From: CAVQZA01 sp963718355
GTDB taxonomy: Bacteria; Actinomycetota; Thermoleophilia; Gaiellales; Gaiellaceae
Reading direction: 5' to 3'
Assembly (NCBI GenBank): GCA_963718355.1
Contig: CAVQZA010000006.1
Span: 3,013-67,012 of the forward strand
Length of the DNA stretch: 64,000 bases
Position numbers and translations under genes: made by a program. This document shows, in pieces, positions 37,578 to 44,072 of this stretch. Numbering within the stretch: position 1 is the first letter of the stretch; every line of letters starts with the position of its first letter. The notes under the pieces were generated by a model. That model made no database searches and was not told where the DNA came from. It saw only the letters and a program-made list of their open reading frames with translations.

Positions 37578-38783
37578 ATGTCCAAGACTGCTGTCGTCGC
37601 CTATTCGGGCGGCCTCGATACGAGCTGCATCATCGCCTGGCTGAAGGAGTTCTACGGCTATGACGAGGTCGTCGCCGTGCTCGTCGACGTCGGCCAGGAC
37701 GCGAACTTCGAGCCGGCGTTCGCGCGCGGTCGTGCCGCGGGCGCCGACGACGTGATCCTGCTCGACCGCAAGGAGGCGTTCGCCGACGAACAGGTCGCGA
37801 AGACGCTGATCGCCAACGCGCTGTACGAGGGCAAGTACCCGCTGATCTCGGCGCTCTCGCGGCCGGTGATCGCCGAGGCCGTGGCTGGACTCGCGCTCGA
37901 GCTCGGCGCCGAGGCGGTCGTCCACGGCTGCACCGGCAAGGGCAACGACCAGCTCCGCTTCGAGCTCGCGTTCAAGGCGAAGTTCCCGGGCGTCCGCGTG
38001 ATCGCGCCGCTTCGCGACAAGGTGTGGACTCGCGACGAGGAGATCGCCTACGCGGAGGAGCACGGGATCCCGGTCGAGGCGAAGCAGGCCTCGCCGTACT
38101 CGATCGACGACAACCTCTTCGGCCGCGCGATCGAGGCGGGGATGCTCGAGGATCCGTGGGTCGGCCCGCCGGAGGACGCGTTCATCCTCACGAGCTCGCC
38201 CGCCTCTGCGCCGGCGCCGGTGGAGATCGTGATCGGCTTCGAGCAGGGCGTGCCGGTGTCGGTCGACGGCTCGGAGCTACCGCTCTACAAGCTGATCGCG
38301 CTAATGAACGAGCAGGCGGGCGCGTACGGGATCGGGCGGATCGACATGATCGAGAACCGCGCGATCGGGATCAAGAGCCGCGAGCTGTACGAGGCTCCGG
38401 CGGCGATCGCGCTGATGACCGCGCATGTCGCGCTCGAGGATCTCGTGCTGACGAAGGCCGAGGCGGTTGCGAAGCGCGAGCTCGAGCCGCAGTGGGCCAA
38501 GCTGATCTACGACGGGCTCTGGTTCAGCCCGGTGCGCCATGCCTACGACGCGTTCTTCGCGAAGACGCAGGAGCTCGTCACCGGCGAGGTGCGGCTGCGG
38601 CTCCAGGCCGGCGTGCCGACGGTGGTCGGGCGCCGCTCCGAGTATGCGCTCTACTCCGAGACGCTTGCCTCGTACGGGACCGGCGAGACGTTCCCGCACG
38701 CCGCGGCGGAGGGCTTCATCCAGATCGCGGCGCTCGAGGTCGAGCTCGCCGCGGCCAGGGAGCGCAGGCTGGCGGAGGTATGA
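37578..38783 (+). CDS. argG: Argininosuccinate synthase
   Basis: 401 residues; joins citrulline and aspartate using ATP. PP-loop YSGGLDTS (9-16), KGNDQLRFE, and the substrate-binding PYSIDDNLFGR and LTSSPASAP are present. It starts at ATG 37578, directly after the argR stop, behind AAGGAG. ATGA overlap with argH. Confidence 0.97.
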   Translation: MSKTAVVAYSGGLDTSCIIAWLKEFYGYDEVVAVLVDVGQDANFEPAFARGRAAGADDVILLDRKEAFADEQVAKTLIANALYEGKYPLISALSRPVIAEAVAGLALELGAEAVVHGCTGKGNDQLRFELAFKAKFPGVRVIAPLRDKVWTRDEEIAYAEEHGIPVEAKQASPYSIDDNLFGRAIEAGMLEDPWVGPPEDAFILTSSPASAPAPVEIVIGFEQGVPVSVDGSELPLYKLIALMNEQAGAYGIGRIDMIENRAIGIKSRELYEAPAAIALMTAHVALEDLVLTKAEAVAKRELEPQWAKLIYDGLWFSPVRHAYDAFFAKTQELVTGEVRLRLQAGVPTVVGRRSEYALYSETLASYGTGETFPHAAAEGFIQIAALEVELAAARERRLAEV

Positions 38784-40003
38784 CGCTCTGGGCCGGCCGC
38801 GTCGGGGGTCAGCTGGCTCCCGAGGTCTGGGAGTTCCTCCGGGCCGAGGACGCGGAGCTCTTTCCCTACGACTGTCAGGCGACCGCGCTGCACGCGCGGC
38901 GGCTGGCGGCGGCGGGGATCCTGACCGAGAGCGAGGCCGCGGAGGCCGAGCAGGCGCTCGCAAGTTACCGTGTTACCATGGTAACACGCGAAGATGAGGA
39001 CGTTCACTCGGCGATCGAACGTCTCCTCGGCCCGCTCGGCGCCAAGATCCACGCGGGTCGCTCGCGCAACGATCAGGTCGCGGCGGCGTTCCGGCTCTAC
39101 GTCGAGGACGCGTGCGCCGAGGCGCGCGAGGCGATCCTCGCGCTCGCGGGAGTCGTGCTCGATCTCGCCGAGACGGAGGCCGAGACGCCGATGCCCGGGT
39201 ACACGCACCTCCAGCGCGCGCAGCCCGTCACGGTCGGCCACCACCTCCTCGCGTGGGTCGAGATGCTCGAGCGCGACCTCGTCCGCTTCTCGTTCGCTGC
39301 TGCGCAGGCCTCACTCTCGCCGCTCGGCGCAGGCGCGCTGGCCGGCTCGACGCTACCGCTGCCCGCGCCGGAGGGCGCCACGCAGCTCCGCAACTCGCTC
39401 GACGCCGTCGCCGACCGCGACTTCGCCCTCGACTACCTCTACGCGTGCACCGTCCTCTTCACGCACCTCTCGCGGATCGGCGAGGAGCTCGTCCTCTGGA
39501 GCACGAGCGAGTTCGGCTTCGCGCGACTGCCCGAGACCGCGGCGACCGGCTCCTCGATGATGCCGCAGAAGCTCAACCCCGACGTCGCCGAGCTCGTCCG
39601 CGGCAAGGCCGGCACCGCAATCGGCCGCCTCACGGGCCTGCTCGCGGTCGTGAAGGGCCTGCCGCTCTCCTACGACCGCGACCTGCAGGAGGACAAGCGG
39701 CCCGTGTTCGACGCGCGCCGCGACACCGCTCTCGCGCTGGCCGCGCTCGGAGTGCTGATCGGCGGGCTCGAGCTCGATCACGAGCGCCTCGCGGCGGCTT
39801 GCTCCGACCCGCTCCTGCTCGCGACCGACGCGGCCGAGGCGCTCGTCCGCGAAGGCGTGCCGTTTCGCGAGGCGCACGAGCGGATCGCCGCGCAGGTGCG
39901 CGAGGGAACCTTCGAGCCGCCCGCGGGCCCCGGCGCACGCGCGACCCCCGGCCCGAGCGGGGCACGCGAGCAGGTCGCAGCCGCCCGCGCGCGACTCGGC
40001 TAG
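38780..40003 (+). CDS. argH: Argininosuccinate lyase with an in-frame palindrome-encoded segment
   Basis: 407 residues, shorter than the usual 450-470. The fumarase-superfamily signature is GSSMMPQKLNPDV (catalytic loop serine) and other conserved blocks are EDEDVHSAIE, HAGRSRNDQVA and YTHLQRAQPVT. Residues 64-70 (RVTMVTR), immediately before EDEDVH, are coded by the palindrome CGTGTTACCATGGTAACACG, the same peptide that occurs in hemH. This position is a variable loop in ArgH, so function is probably unharmed. The stop interlocks with the convergent acetyltransferase (CTAG). Confidence 0.93.
   Translation: MTLWAGRVGGQLAPEVWEFLRAEDAELFPYDCQATALHARRLAAAGILTESEAAEAEQALASYRVTMVTREDEDVHSAIERLLGPLGAKIHAGRSRNDQVAAAFRLYVEDACAEAREAILALAGVVLDLAETEAETPMPGYTHLQRAQPVTVGHHLLAWVEMLERDLVRFSFAAAQASLSPLGAGALAGSTLPLPAPEGATQLRNSLDAVADRDFALDYLYACTVLFTHLSRIGEELVLWSTSEFGFARLPETAATGSSMMPQKLNPDVAELVRGKAGTAIGRLTGLLAVVKGLPLSYDRDLQEDKRPVFDARRDTALALAALGVLIGGLELDHERLAAACSDPLLLATDAAEALVREGVPFREAHERIAAQVREGTFEPPAGPGARATPGPSGAREQVAAARARLG
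38970..38987. repeat. Palindromic element copy 1, inside argH
   Basis: GTGTTACCATGGTAACAC, a perfect 18-bp palindrome (20 bp with the flanking C and G), in frame as R-V-T-M-V-T-R. The identical 18 bases, plus GC on the right side, occur at 60714-60733 inside hemH. It is AT-richer than the surrounding gene. One frame of the palindrome contains a TAA stop, and both copies avoid it. Confidence 0.75.
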
Positions 40004-40503
40004 CCCGTCGCGAAGAGGATGTGCGGGCGCCCGTGCGCCTCGATCTCCTCGACTCGCGTCATCCCGATCTTCTCGACGACGCGTAACGACGCCTCGTTCT
40101 CCGAGTCGACGACGGCAACGATTCGCGTGGCGAACTCGGCGAGCCCCGCCGCCAGCAGGACGGATACGGCCTCTGTCGCATAGCCGCGGCCCCAGCGGTC
40201 GCGCGCGAGCGTGTAGCCGACCTCGACATCGCCGGTCGGCGCGAAGATGCCGAAGCCGACGTCGCCGATCGCGCGCCCGGACTCCCGCTCGACAATCGCC
40301 CAGAAGCTGAAGCCGCGCTCCGCCTGCTCCTTCTCGTACACGGCGAGTTGGGACCCGACCACCGAGGGCGCGAGCGCGCCGCCGGGAACGAAGTGCATCA
40401 CGTCCGCATCTCCGTAGACCTCGACCATCGCCGCCGTGTCCGTCTCCGCCACGAACGGACGGATCAGCAGGCGCTCGGTCTCGATCGGCATCGCAATCGC
40501 CAT
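40000..40503 (-). CDS. GNAT family N-acetyltransferase (RimJ/RimL-like)
   Basis: 167 residues from ATG 40503 (ATG 40491 is also possible). ETERLLIRPF opens the domain, SFWAIVERESGRAIGDVGF is the central sheet, and the acetyl-CoA site is RDRWGRGYATEAV. This is the Acetyltransf_3 type that modifies N-terminal amines or small amines. TACCCT lies about 10 bases upstream on the minus strand. It ends by interlocking with argH. Confidence 0.8.
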   Translation of the reverse strand: MAIAMPIETERLLIRPFVAETDTAAMVEVYGDADVMHFVPGGALAPSVVGSQLAVYEKEQAERGFSFWAIVERESGRAIGDVGFGIFAPTGDVEVGYTLARDRWGRGYATEAVSVLLAAGLAEFATRIVAVVDSENEASLRVVEKIGMTRVEEIEAHGRPHILFATG

Positions 40504-40527
40504 CGCGTGACCGAGGGTACTCACCCG

Positions 40528-40533
40528 TAGAAT
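40528..40533 (+). promoter_or_regulatory. -10 TAGAAT of the aldo-keto reductase gene
   Basis: TAGAAT lies 7 bases before ATG 40541 in a 37-base divergent gap, with no ribosome site; leaderless start likely. Confidence 0.45.
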
Positions 40534-40540
40534 CGCCGGG

Positions 40541-41470
40541 ATGGAAACGCGGCCTCTCGGCGGCACCAACGTGTCGCGGCTGATCCTCGGCTGCGGCAAC
40601 TTCGGCGGGATCGGCTCCTCGCCCGAGTTCTTCGGGCAGGGCGAGAACGAGGCCGACGCGTTCGCGATCATGGACGCGGCCTGGAAGGCAGGGCTCACCA
40701 CCTTCGACACCGCGGACGCCTATGGCGGCGGCCGGTCGGAGACGGCGATCGGCAAGTGGATCGCGTCTCGCGGCGTGCGGCCGACGCTGACCACGAAGAC
40801 CTTCAACCCGATGGACGAGGGCGAGGATCAGGGCCTCGCGCCGGCGCGGATCCGCCGCCAGCTCGAGTCGAGCCTCACACGCCTCGGGGTCGACTCCATC
40901 GAGCTCTATCTGACCCACGCGCCCGATCCGGACACGCCGCTCGGGGACACGCTCAGGGCACTCGAGGAGCTGCGCGACGAGGGTCTGATCGGCGCGTTCG
41001 GCGGCTCGAACGTCGACGGCCCGACGCTGGCCGCAGCGCGCGGCCGCTACGCCTGGGTGCAAAACTCCTACTCGCTCCTCGACCGCGAGGCCGAGGCCGA
41101 GGTGCTGCCGCTCTGCCGCGCCGGCGGGCTCGGGTTCACGCCGTTCTCGCCGCTCGCCGGCGGGTGGCTGACGGGGAAGTACCGCCGCGGCGAGGCACTG
41201 CCGGAGGGCTCGCGGATGACGATGCGGCCCGGCCCCTACGAGCACCTGCGCACCGACGCGGTCTTCGACGGACTCGAGGCATTCGCCGGCGATGCGGCGT
41301 CGCGCGGGGTCGACTCGGCGACGCTCGCATTCGCCTGGCTGCTGTCGAGCCCGGACGTGACCGCTGTGGTCGTCGGCCCGCGGCGCCCGGCGCACCTGGA
41401 GCCCGCCCTGAGGGCGCTCGAGCTCGAGCTGACCGAAGCCGAGCGCAAGCAGCTCGCCGCGCTGCTGTGA
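40541..41470 (+). CDS. Aldo/keto reductase
   Basis: 309-residue NADPH-dependent (beta/alpha)8 oxidoreductase. Catalytic tetrad: Asp and Tyr in FDTADAYGGG, Lys in TLTTKTF, His in LTHAPD. The GFTPFSPLAGGWLTGKY block and late VVVGPRRPAHLEPAL are typical of the AKR group near YajO and general stress reductases. Substrate not assignable. The TGA overlaps the dinB GTG by 4 bases. Confidence 0.88.
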   Translation: METRPLGGTNVSRLILGCGNFGGIGSSPEFFGQGENEADAFAIMDAAWKAGLTTFDTADAYGGGRSETAIGKWIASRGVRPTLTTKTFNPMDEGEDQGLAPARIRRQLESSLTRLGVDSIELYLTHAPDPDTPLGDTLRALEELRDEGLIGAFGGSNVDGPTLAAARGRYAWVQNSYSLLDREAEAEVLPLCRAGGLGFTPFSPLAGGWLTGKYRRGEALPEGSRMTMRPGPYEHLRTDAVFDGLEAFAGDAASRGVDSATLAFAWLLSSPDVTAVVVGPRRPAHLEPALRALELELTEAERKQLAALL

Positions 41471-42522
41471 TCCTGGCCCACCTCGACCTCGACGCGTTCT
41501 TCGCGGCCGTCGAGGAGATCGAGCAGCCCGAGCTCAAGCGCGTCCCGCTCGTCGTCGGCGGCGACCCGCGCGGGCGAGGCGTCGTGGCGACCGCGAACTA
41601 CGTCGCGCGCCGCTTCGGAATCCACTCCGCGATGAGCTGCGCCGAGGCGCTGCGCCGCTGCCCACAGGCCGTGTTCGTGCGGCCCCGCGGCCAGCTCTAT
41701 CGCGAGTACTCGCGGGCCGTGTGGCAGACGATTCGCGGCGTCACGCCCACCGCCGAGCAGGTCGGGATCGACGAGGGCTACCTCGACATCGGGGAGGTCG
41801 CCGGCGACGACTGGCTCGAGGCGCGCAAGGTCGCAGAAGCGGTGCAGACGTCGGTGCGCGCAGCTACGAGCCTCTCGTGCTCGCTCGGCGTCGCCACGTC
41901 CAAGGTGGTCGCGAAGGTCGCCTCGGACCGGCGCAAGCCCGGCGGGCTGACGGTGGTGCCGGCCGGGCGCGAGGCGTCGTTCCTGGCGCCGTTCGCGGTA
42001 CGCCTCCTCCCCGGGGTCGGCCCGAAGGCGGAGACACGGCTGGTCGCGGCGGACGTGACGACGATCGGCGACCTCGCGCGACTCTCGGACGACGAACTGA
42101 AAGCGCTCGCGCCGGGGAAGTGGGGCCGGCTGATGCGCGAGCGGGCCCAGGGGATCGACCCGCGGGAGCTCCAGGGCCCGTCCGAACCGGTCTCGATCAG
42201 CCAGGAGGAGACGTTCGAACGCGACGTATCCGACACGGAGGCGCTCCACGCGGAGCTCCGGCGCATGGCCGACCGCCTCTCGGAGCTGCTGCGCCGCGAC
42301 GGACGCGTCGCACGCACGGTGACGACGAAGCTCCGCTACCCCGATTTCTCGATCCGGAGCCGCTCGCAGACGCTTCCGGCCGGGATCGACGACGCCGAGA
42401 CGATCGGCGACCTCGCCTGCGCCCTGCTCGACCGCGCCCTCCAGCAGCGCCCCGGCGCCCTGCGCCTCGTCGGAGTGGGCGTCTCGGGCCTCGAGCGGTT
42501 CCAGCAGCTCTCGCTTGTCTAG
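41467..42522 (+). CDS. dinB: DNA polymerase IV (Y family)
   Basis: 351 residues, GTG start overlapping the previous stop. Active-site carboxylates are in AHLDLDAFF and VGIDEGYLD; the fingers carry VVATANYVARRFGIHSAM, and the HhH region is LLPGVGPKAETRL. The C-terminal little-finger domain follows (VSISQEETFERDV). It should copy damaged DNA with low fidelity. The protein ends FQQLSLV, a QxxLxL/F-like sliding-clamp motif placed as expected. Confidence 0.93.
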   Translation: MILAHLDLDAFFAAVEEIEQPELKRVPLVVGGDPRGRGVVATANYVARRFGIHSAMSCAEALRRCPQAVFVRPRGQLYREYSRAVWQTIRGVTPTAEQVGIDEGYLDIGEVAGDDWLEARKVAEAVQTSVRAATSLSCSLGVATSKVVAKVASDRRKPGGLTVVPAGREASFLAPFAVRLLPGVGPKAETRLVAADVTTIGDLARLSDDELKALAPGKWGRLMRERAQGIDPRELQGPSEPVSISQEETFERDVSDTEALHAELRRMADRLSELLRRDGRVARTVTTKLRYPDFSIRSRSQTLPAGIDDAETIGDLACALLDRALQQRPGALRLVGVGVSGLERFQQLSLV

Positions 42523-42530
42523 AACAGAGT

Positions 42531-42547
42531 CCTTGTGCTCATGAGCA
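42531..42547. repeat. Direct-repeat palindrome CCTTGTGCTCATGAGCA, copy 1
   Basis: The 17 bases are repeated exactly at 42618-42634, 87 bases on. The core GTGCTCATGAGCAC (42535-42548) is a 14-bp perfect palindrome. Both copies lie in the 113-base gap between the convergent dinB and pdxH genes, the only convergent pair in the window that does not overlap. Confidence 0.65.
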
Positions 42548-42617
42548 CCAGCCACACCACGTGTTGCCTGGCCCGGATCGACCGGCGACCCGGACGAGGC
42601 TGGCTGCCGAACAATAA

Positions 42618-42634
42618 CCTTGTGCTCATGAGCA
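42618..42634. repeat. Direct-repeat palindrome CCTTGTGCTCATGAGCA, copy 2
   Basis: Second exact copy of the 17-base unit, ending 1 base before the pdxH stop codon; here the palindrome core is 12 bp (TGCTCATGAGCA). The pair could be protein-binding sites or the ends of a small non-autonomous element of about 100 bases. Confidence 0.65.
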
Positions 42635-42635
42635 T

Positions 42636-43205
42636 TTAGGGCTGGAGGCGCTCGATTTGCCAGCCGCCGCCGGCCCGCTCATAGCGGAAGCGATCGTGGA
42701 GCCGGTCGTCGCGGTGCTGCCAGAACTCGTAGGCGGCCGGCGCGAGGACGTAGCCGCCCCAGTCGTCGGGCCGCAGCGGATCGACCTGACCCTCTAGCGC
42801 CGCAACCCGCGCCTCGAGCTCGGCCCGCGCGGCGACGGGCGCCGACTGGTCGGACGCGATCGCCGACAGCCGGCTTCCGAGCGGCCGCGAGCCGAAGTAC
42901 GCGTCCGACTCCTCCGCCGGGATCCGCGAGACCGCACCCTCGATCCGCACCTGGCGCCCGGGCTCCTGCCAGTTGAAGAGGAGCGCCGCGCGCGGGTTCG
43001 CCGCGAGCTCGGCGGCTTTGCGGCTCGAGTAGCTCGAGAAGAACACGAAGCCGCGCTCGTCGAAGCCCTTCAGCAGCACCATCCGCGCCGACGGCTGACC
43101 GTCGGGCGCCGCCGTCGCGAGGGCCATCGCCTCGGATTGCCCCGAAAACCAGGCTGCGAACTGGGCAAGCGGATCGGGATCGAGAGCGGCGCGTCGTAGT
43201 TCCAC
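42636..43205 (-). CDS. pdxH: Pyridoxamine 5'-phosphate oxidase
   Basis: 189-residue FMN enzyme that makes pyridoxal 5'-phosphate, the cofactor of several enzymes in this window. SARMVLLKGFDERGFVFFS and SRKAAELAANP are FMN-binding blocks. RPLGSRLSAIASDQS and the C-terminal WQHRDDRLHDRFRY followed by ERLQP are the substrate-binding end of PdxH. GTG start at 43205. Confidence 0.94.
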   Translation of the reverse strand: MELRRAALDPDPLAQFAAWFSGQSEAMALATAAPDGQPSARMVLLKGFDERGFVFFSSYSSRKAAELAANPRAALLFNWQEPGRQVRIEGAVSRIPAEESDAYFGSRPLGSRLSAIASDQSAPVAARAELEARVAALEGQVDPLRPDDWGGYVLAPAAYEFWQHRDDRLHDRFRYERAGGGWQIERLQP

Positions 43206-43215
43206 GAACCGGAGC

Positions 43216-43253
43216 TTGACACAACATGCCGTAAGTGGTTACTTACGGTAAGT
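43216..43253 (+). promoter_or_regulatory. Promoter and operator of the ArsR-SRPBCC pair
   Basis: TTGACA (43216-43221) is followed after 17 bases by TTACTT (43239-43244), and the GTG start is at 43252, so the message is likely leaderless. CCGTAAGT (43229-43236) and ACTTACGG (43241-43248) form a perfect 8-bp inverted repeat around GGTT. The right arm continues into GTAAGT, making a second smaller palindrome (ACTTAC-G-GTAAGT). The repeat covers the -10, as expected for an autorepressor. Confidence 0.65.
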
Positions 43254-43557
43254 GACTACTAACGCACTCCAGGCTCTCGCCGACCCGACGCGACGCACGA
43301 TCTTCGAGTCGCTGCGCTCGGGCCCGAGAGCAGTCGGCGAGATCGCCAACGATCTGCCCGTCTCGCGCCCGGCCGTCTCTCAGCACCTCCGCGTGCTGAA
43401 GGGCGCCGGCCTCGTCAGCGACGAGCAGCAGGGTGCACGCCGTCTCTACCGCATAGACCCGGACGGGCTCGGTGCCCTGCGCGCCTACTTCGACGGGTTC
43501 TGGGACACAGCTCTCGGCAGCTTCAAGGCGCTCGCCGAGCAGGAGAAGGAGGACTAG
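43252..43557 (+). CDS. ArsR-family winged-helix repressor
   Basis: 101 residues, GTG start. The signature LADPTRRTIFESLRSGPRAVGEIA and recognition helix VSRPAVSQHLRVLKGAGLV are those of the ArsR group lacking metal cysteines (no CxC in helix 3). These usually pair with an SRPBCC (AHSA1) gene, present 1 base downstream. It probably represses its own promoter through the 43229-43248 repeat. Confidence 0.9.
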   Translation: MTTNALQALADPTRRTIFESLRSGPRAVGEIANDLPVSRPAVSQHLRVLKGAGLVSDEQQGARRLYRIDPDGLGALRAYFDGFWDTALGSFKALAEQEKED

Positions 43558-44010
43558 ATGGCAGTCGAGACCATTGCACCCGTGATGTGCACGATCACCG
43601 TCGAGCGAACGCCAGACGACGCGTTCCGGATCTTCACCGAGCGCACCGCCGAGTGGTGGCCGCTCCGCACGCACGGCGTCTTCACGCACGACGCCGCGAG
43701 CATCACGATCGAGCCCGGCGTCGGCGGCCGGCTGCTCGAGCGCTCGACCACCGGCGAGGAGTCGAGCTGGGGCGAGATCCTCGTCTGGGAGCCGCCGCAT
43801 CGCCTGGTCTACACGTGGCACCCGGGCTATGCGCCCGGCGAGGGCGTGACCGAGGTCGAGCTCCGCTTCGCGGCGGTCGGCGACGCGACGCGGGTCGACC
43901 TCGAGCACCGGGGCTGGGAGACGCTCGGCGACCGGGCCTCGACGACCCGTGACGCCTACTCGAACGGCTGGCTGACGGTGCTGGATCGGTACATCGCCGC
44001 GATCTCCTGA
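43558..44010 (+). CDS. SRPBCC (AHSA1-like) ligand-binding protein
   Basis: 150 residues with the START/AHSA1 fold: ITVERTPDDAFRIFTERTAEWWP at the start and WGEILVWEPPHRLVYTWHPG in the centre. It is cotranscribed with the ArsR repressor, a very common pair whose hydrophobic ligand is unknown in most bacteria. WP and WH motifs line the predicted pocket. Confidence 0.85.
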   Translation: MAVETIAPVMCTITVERTPDDAFRIFTERTAEWWPLRTHGVFTHDAASITIEPGVGGRLLERSTTGEESSWGEILVWEPPHRLVYTWHPGYAPGEGVTEVELRFAAVGDATRVDLEHRGWETLGDRASTTRDAYSNGWLTVLDRYIAAIS

Positions 44011-44057
44011 CCGACGCGCTGCGGAAAAACCCGGACTTCCCGGGTGCGCTCCACCCG

Positions 44058-44063
44058 TACCAT
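44058..44063 (+). promoter_or_regulatory. -10-like TACCAT of the acetyltransferase fusion gene
   Basis: TACCAT ends 9 bases before ATG 44073. A weak GGAG (44065-44068) lies between, so either leaderless or very short-leader translation is possible. Confidence 0.3.
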
Positions 44064-44072
44064 CGGAGCGGA

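Noticed and set aside
44029..44045. ACCCGG/CCGGGT hairpin after the SRPBCC gene as terminator
   Set aside because: Six base pairs only and no T-run; too weak to annotate.
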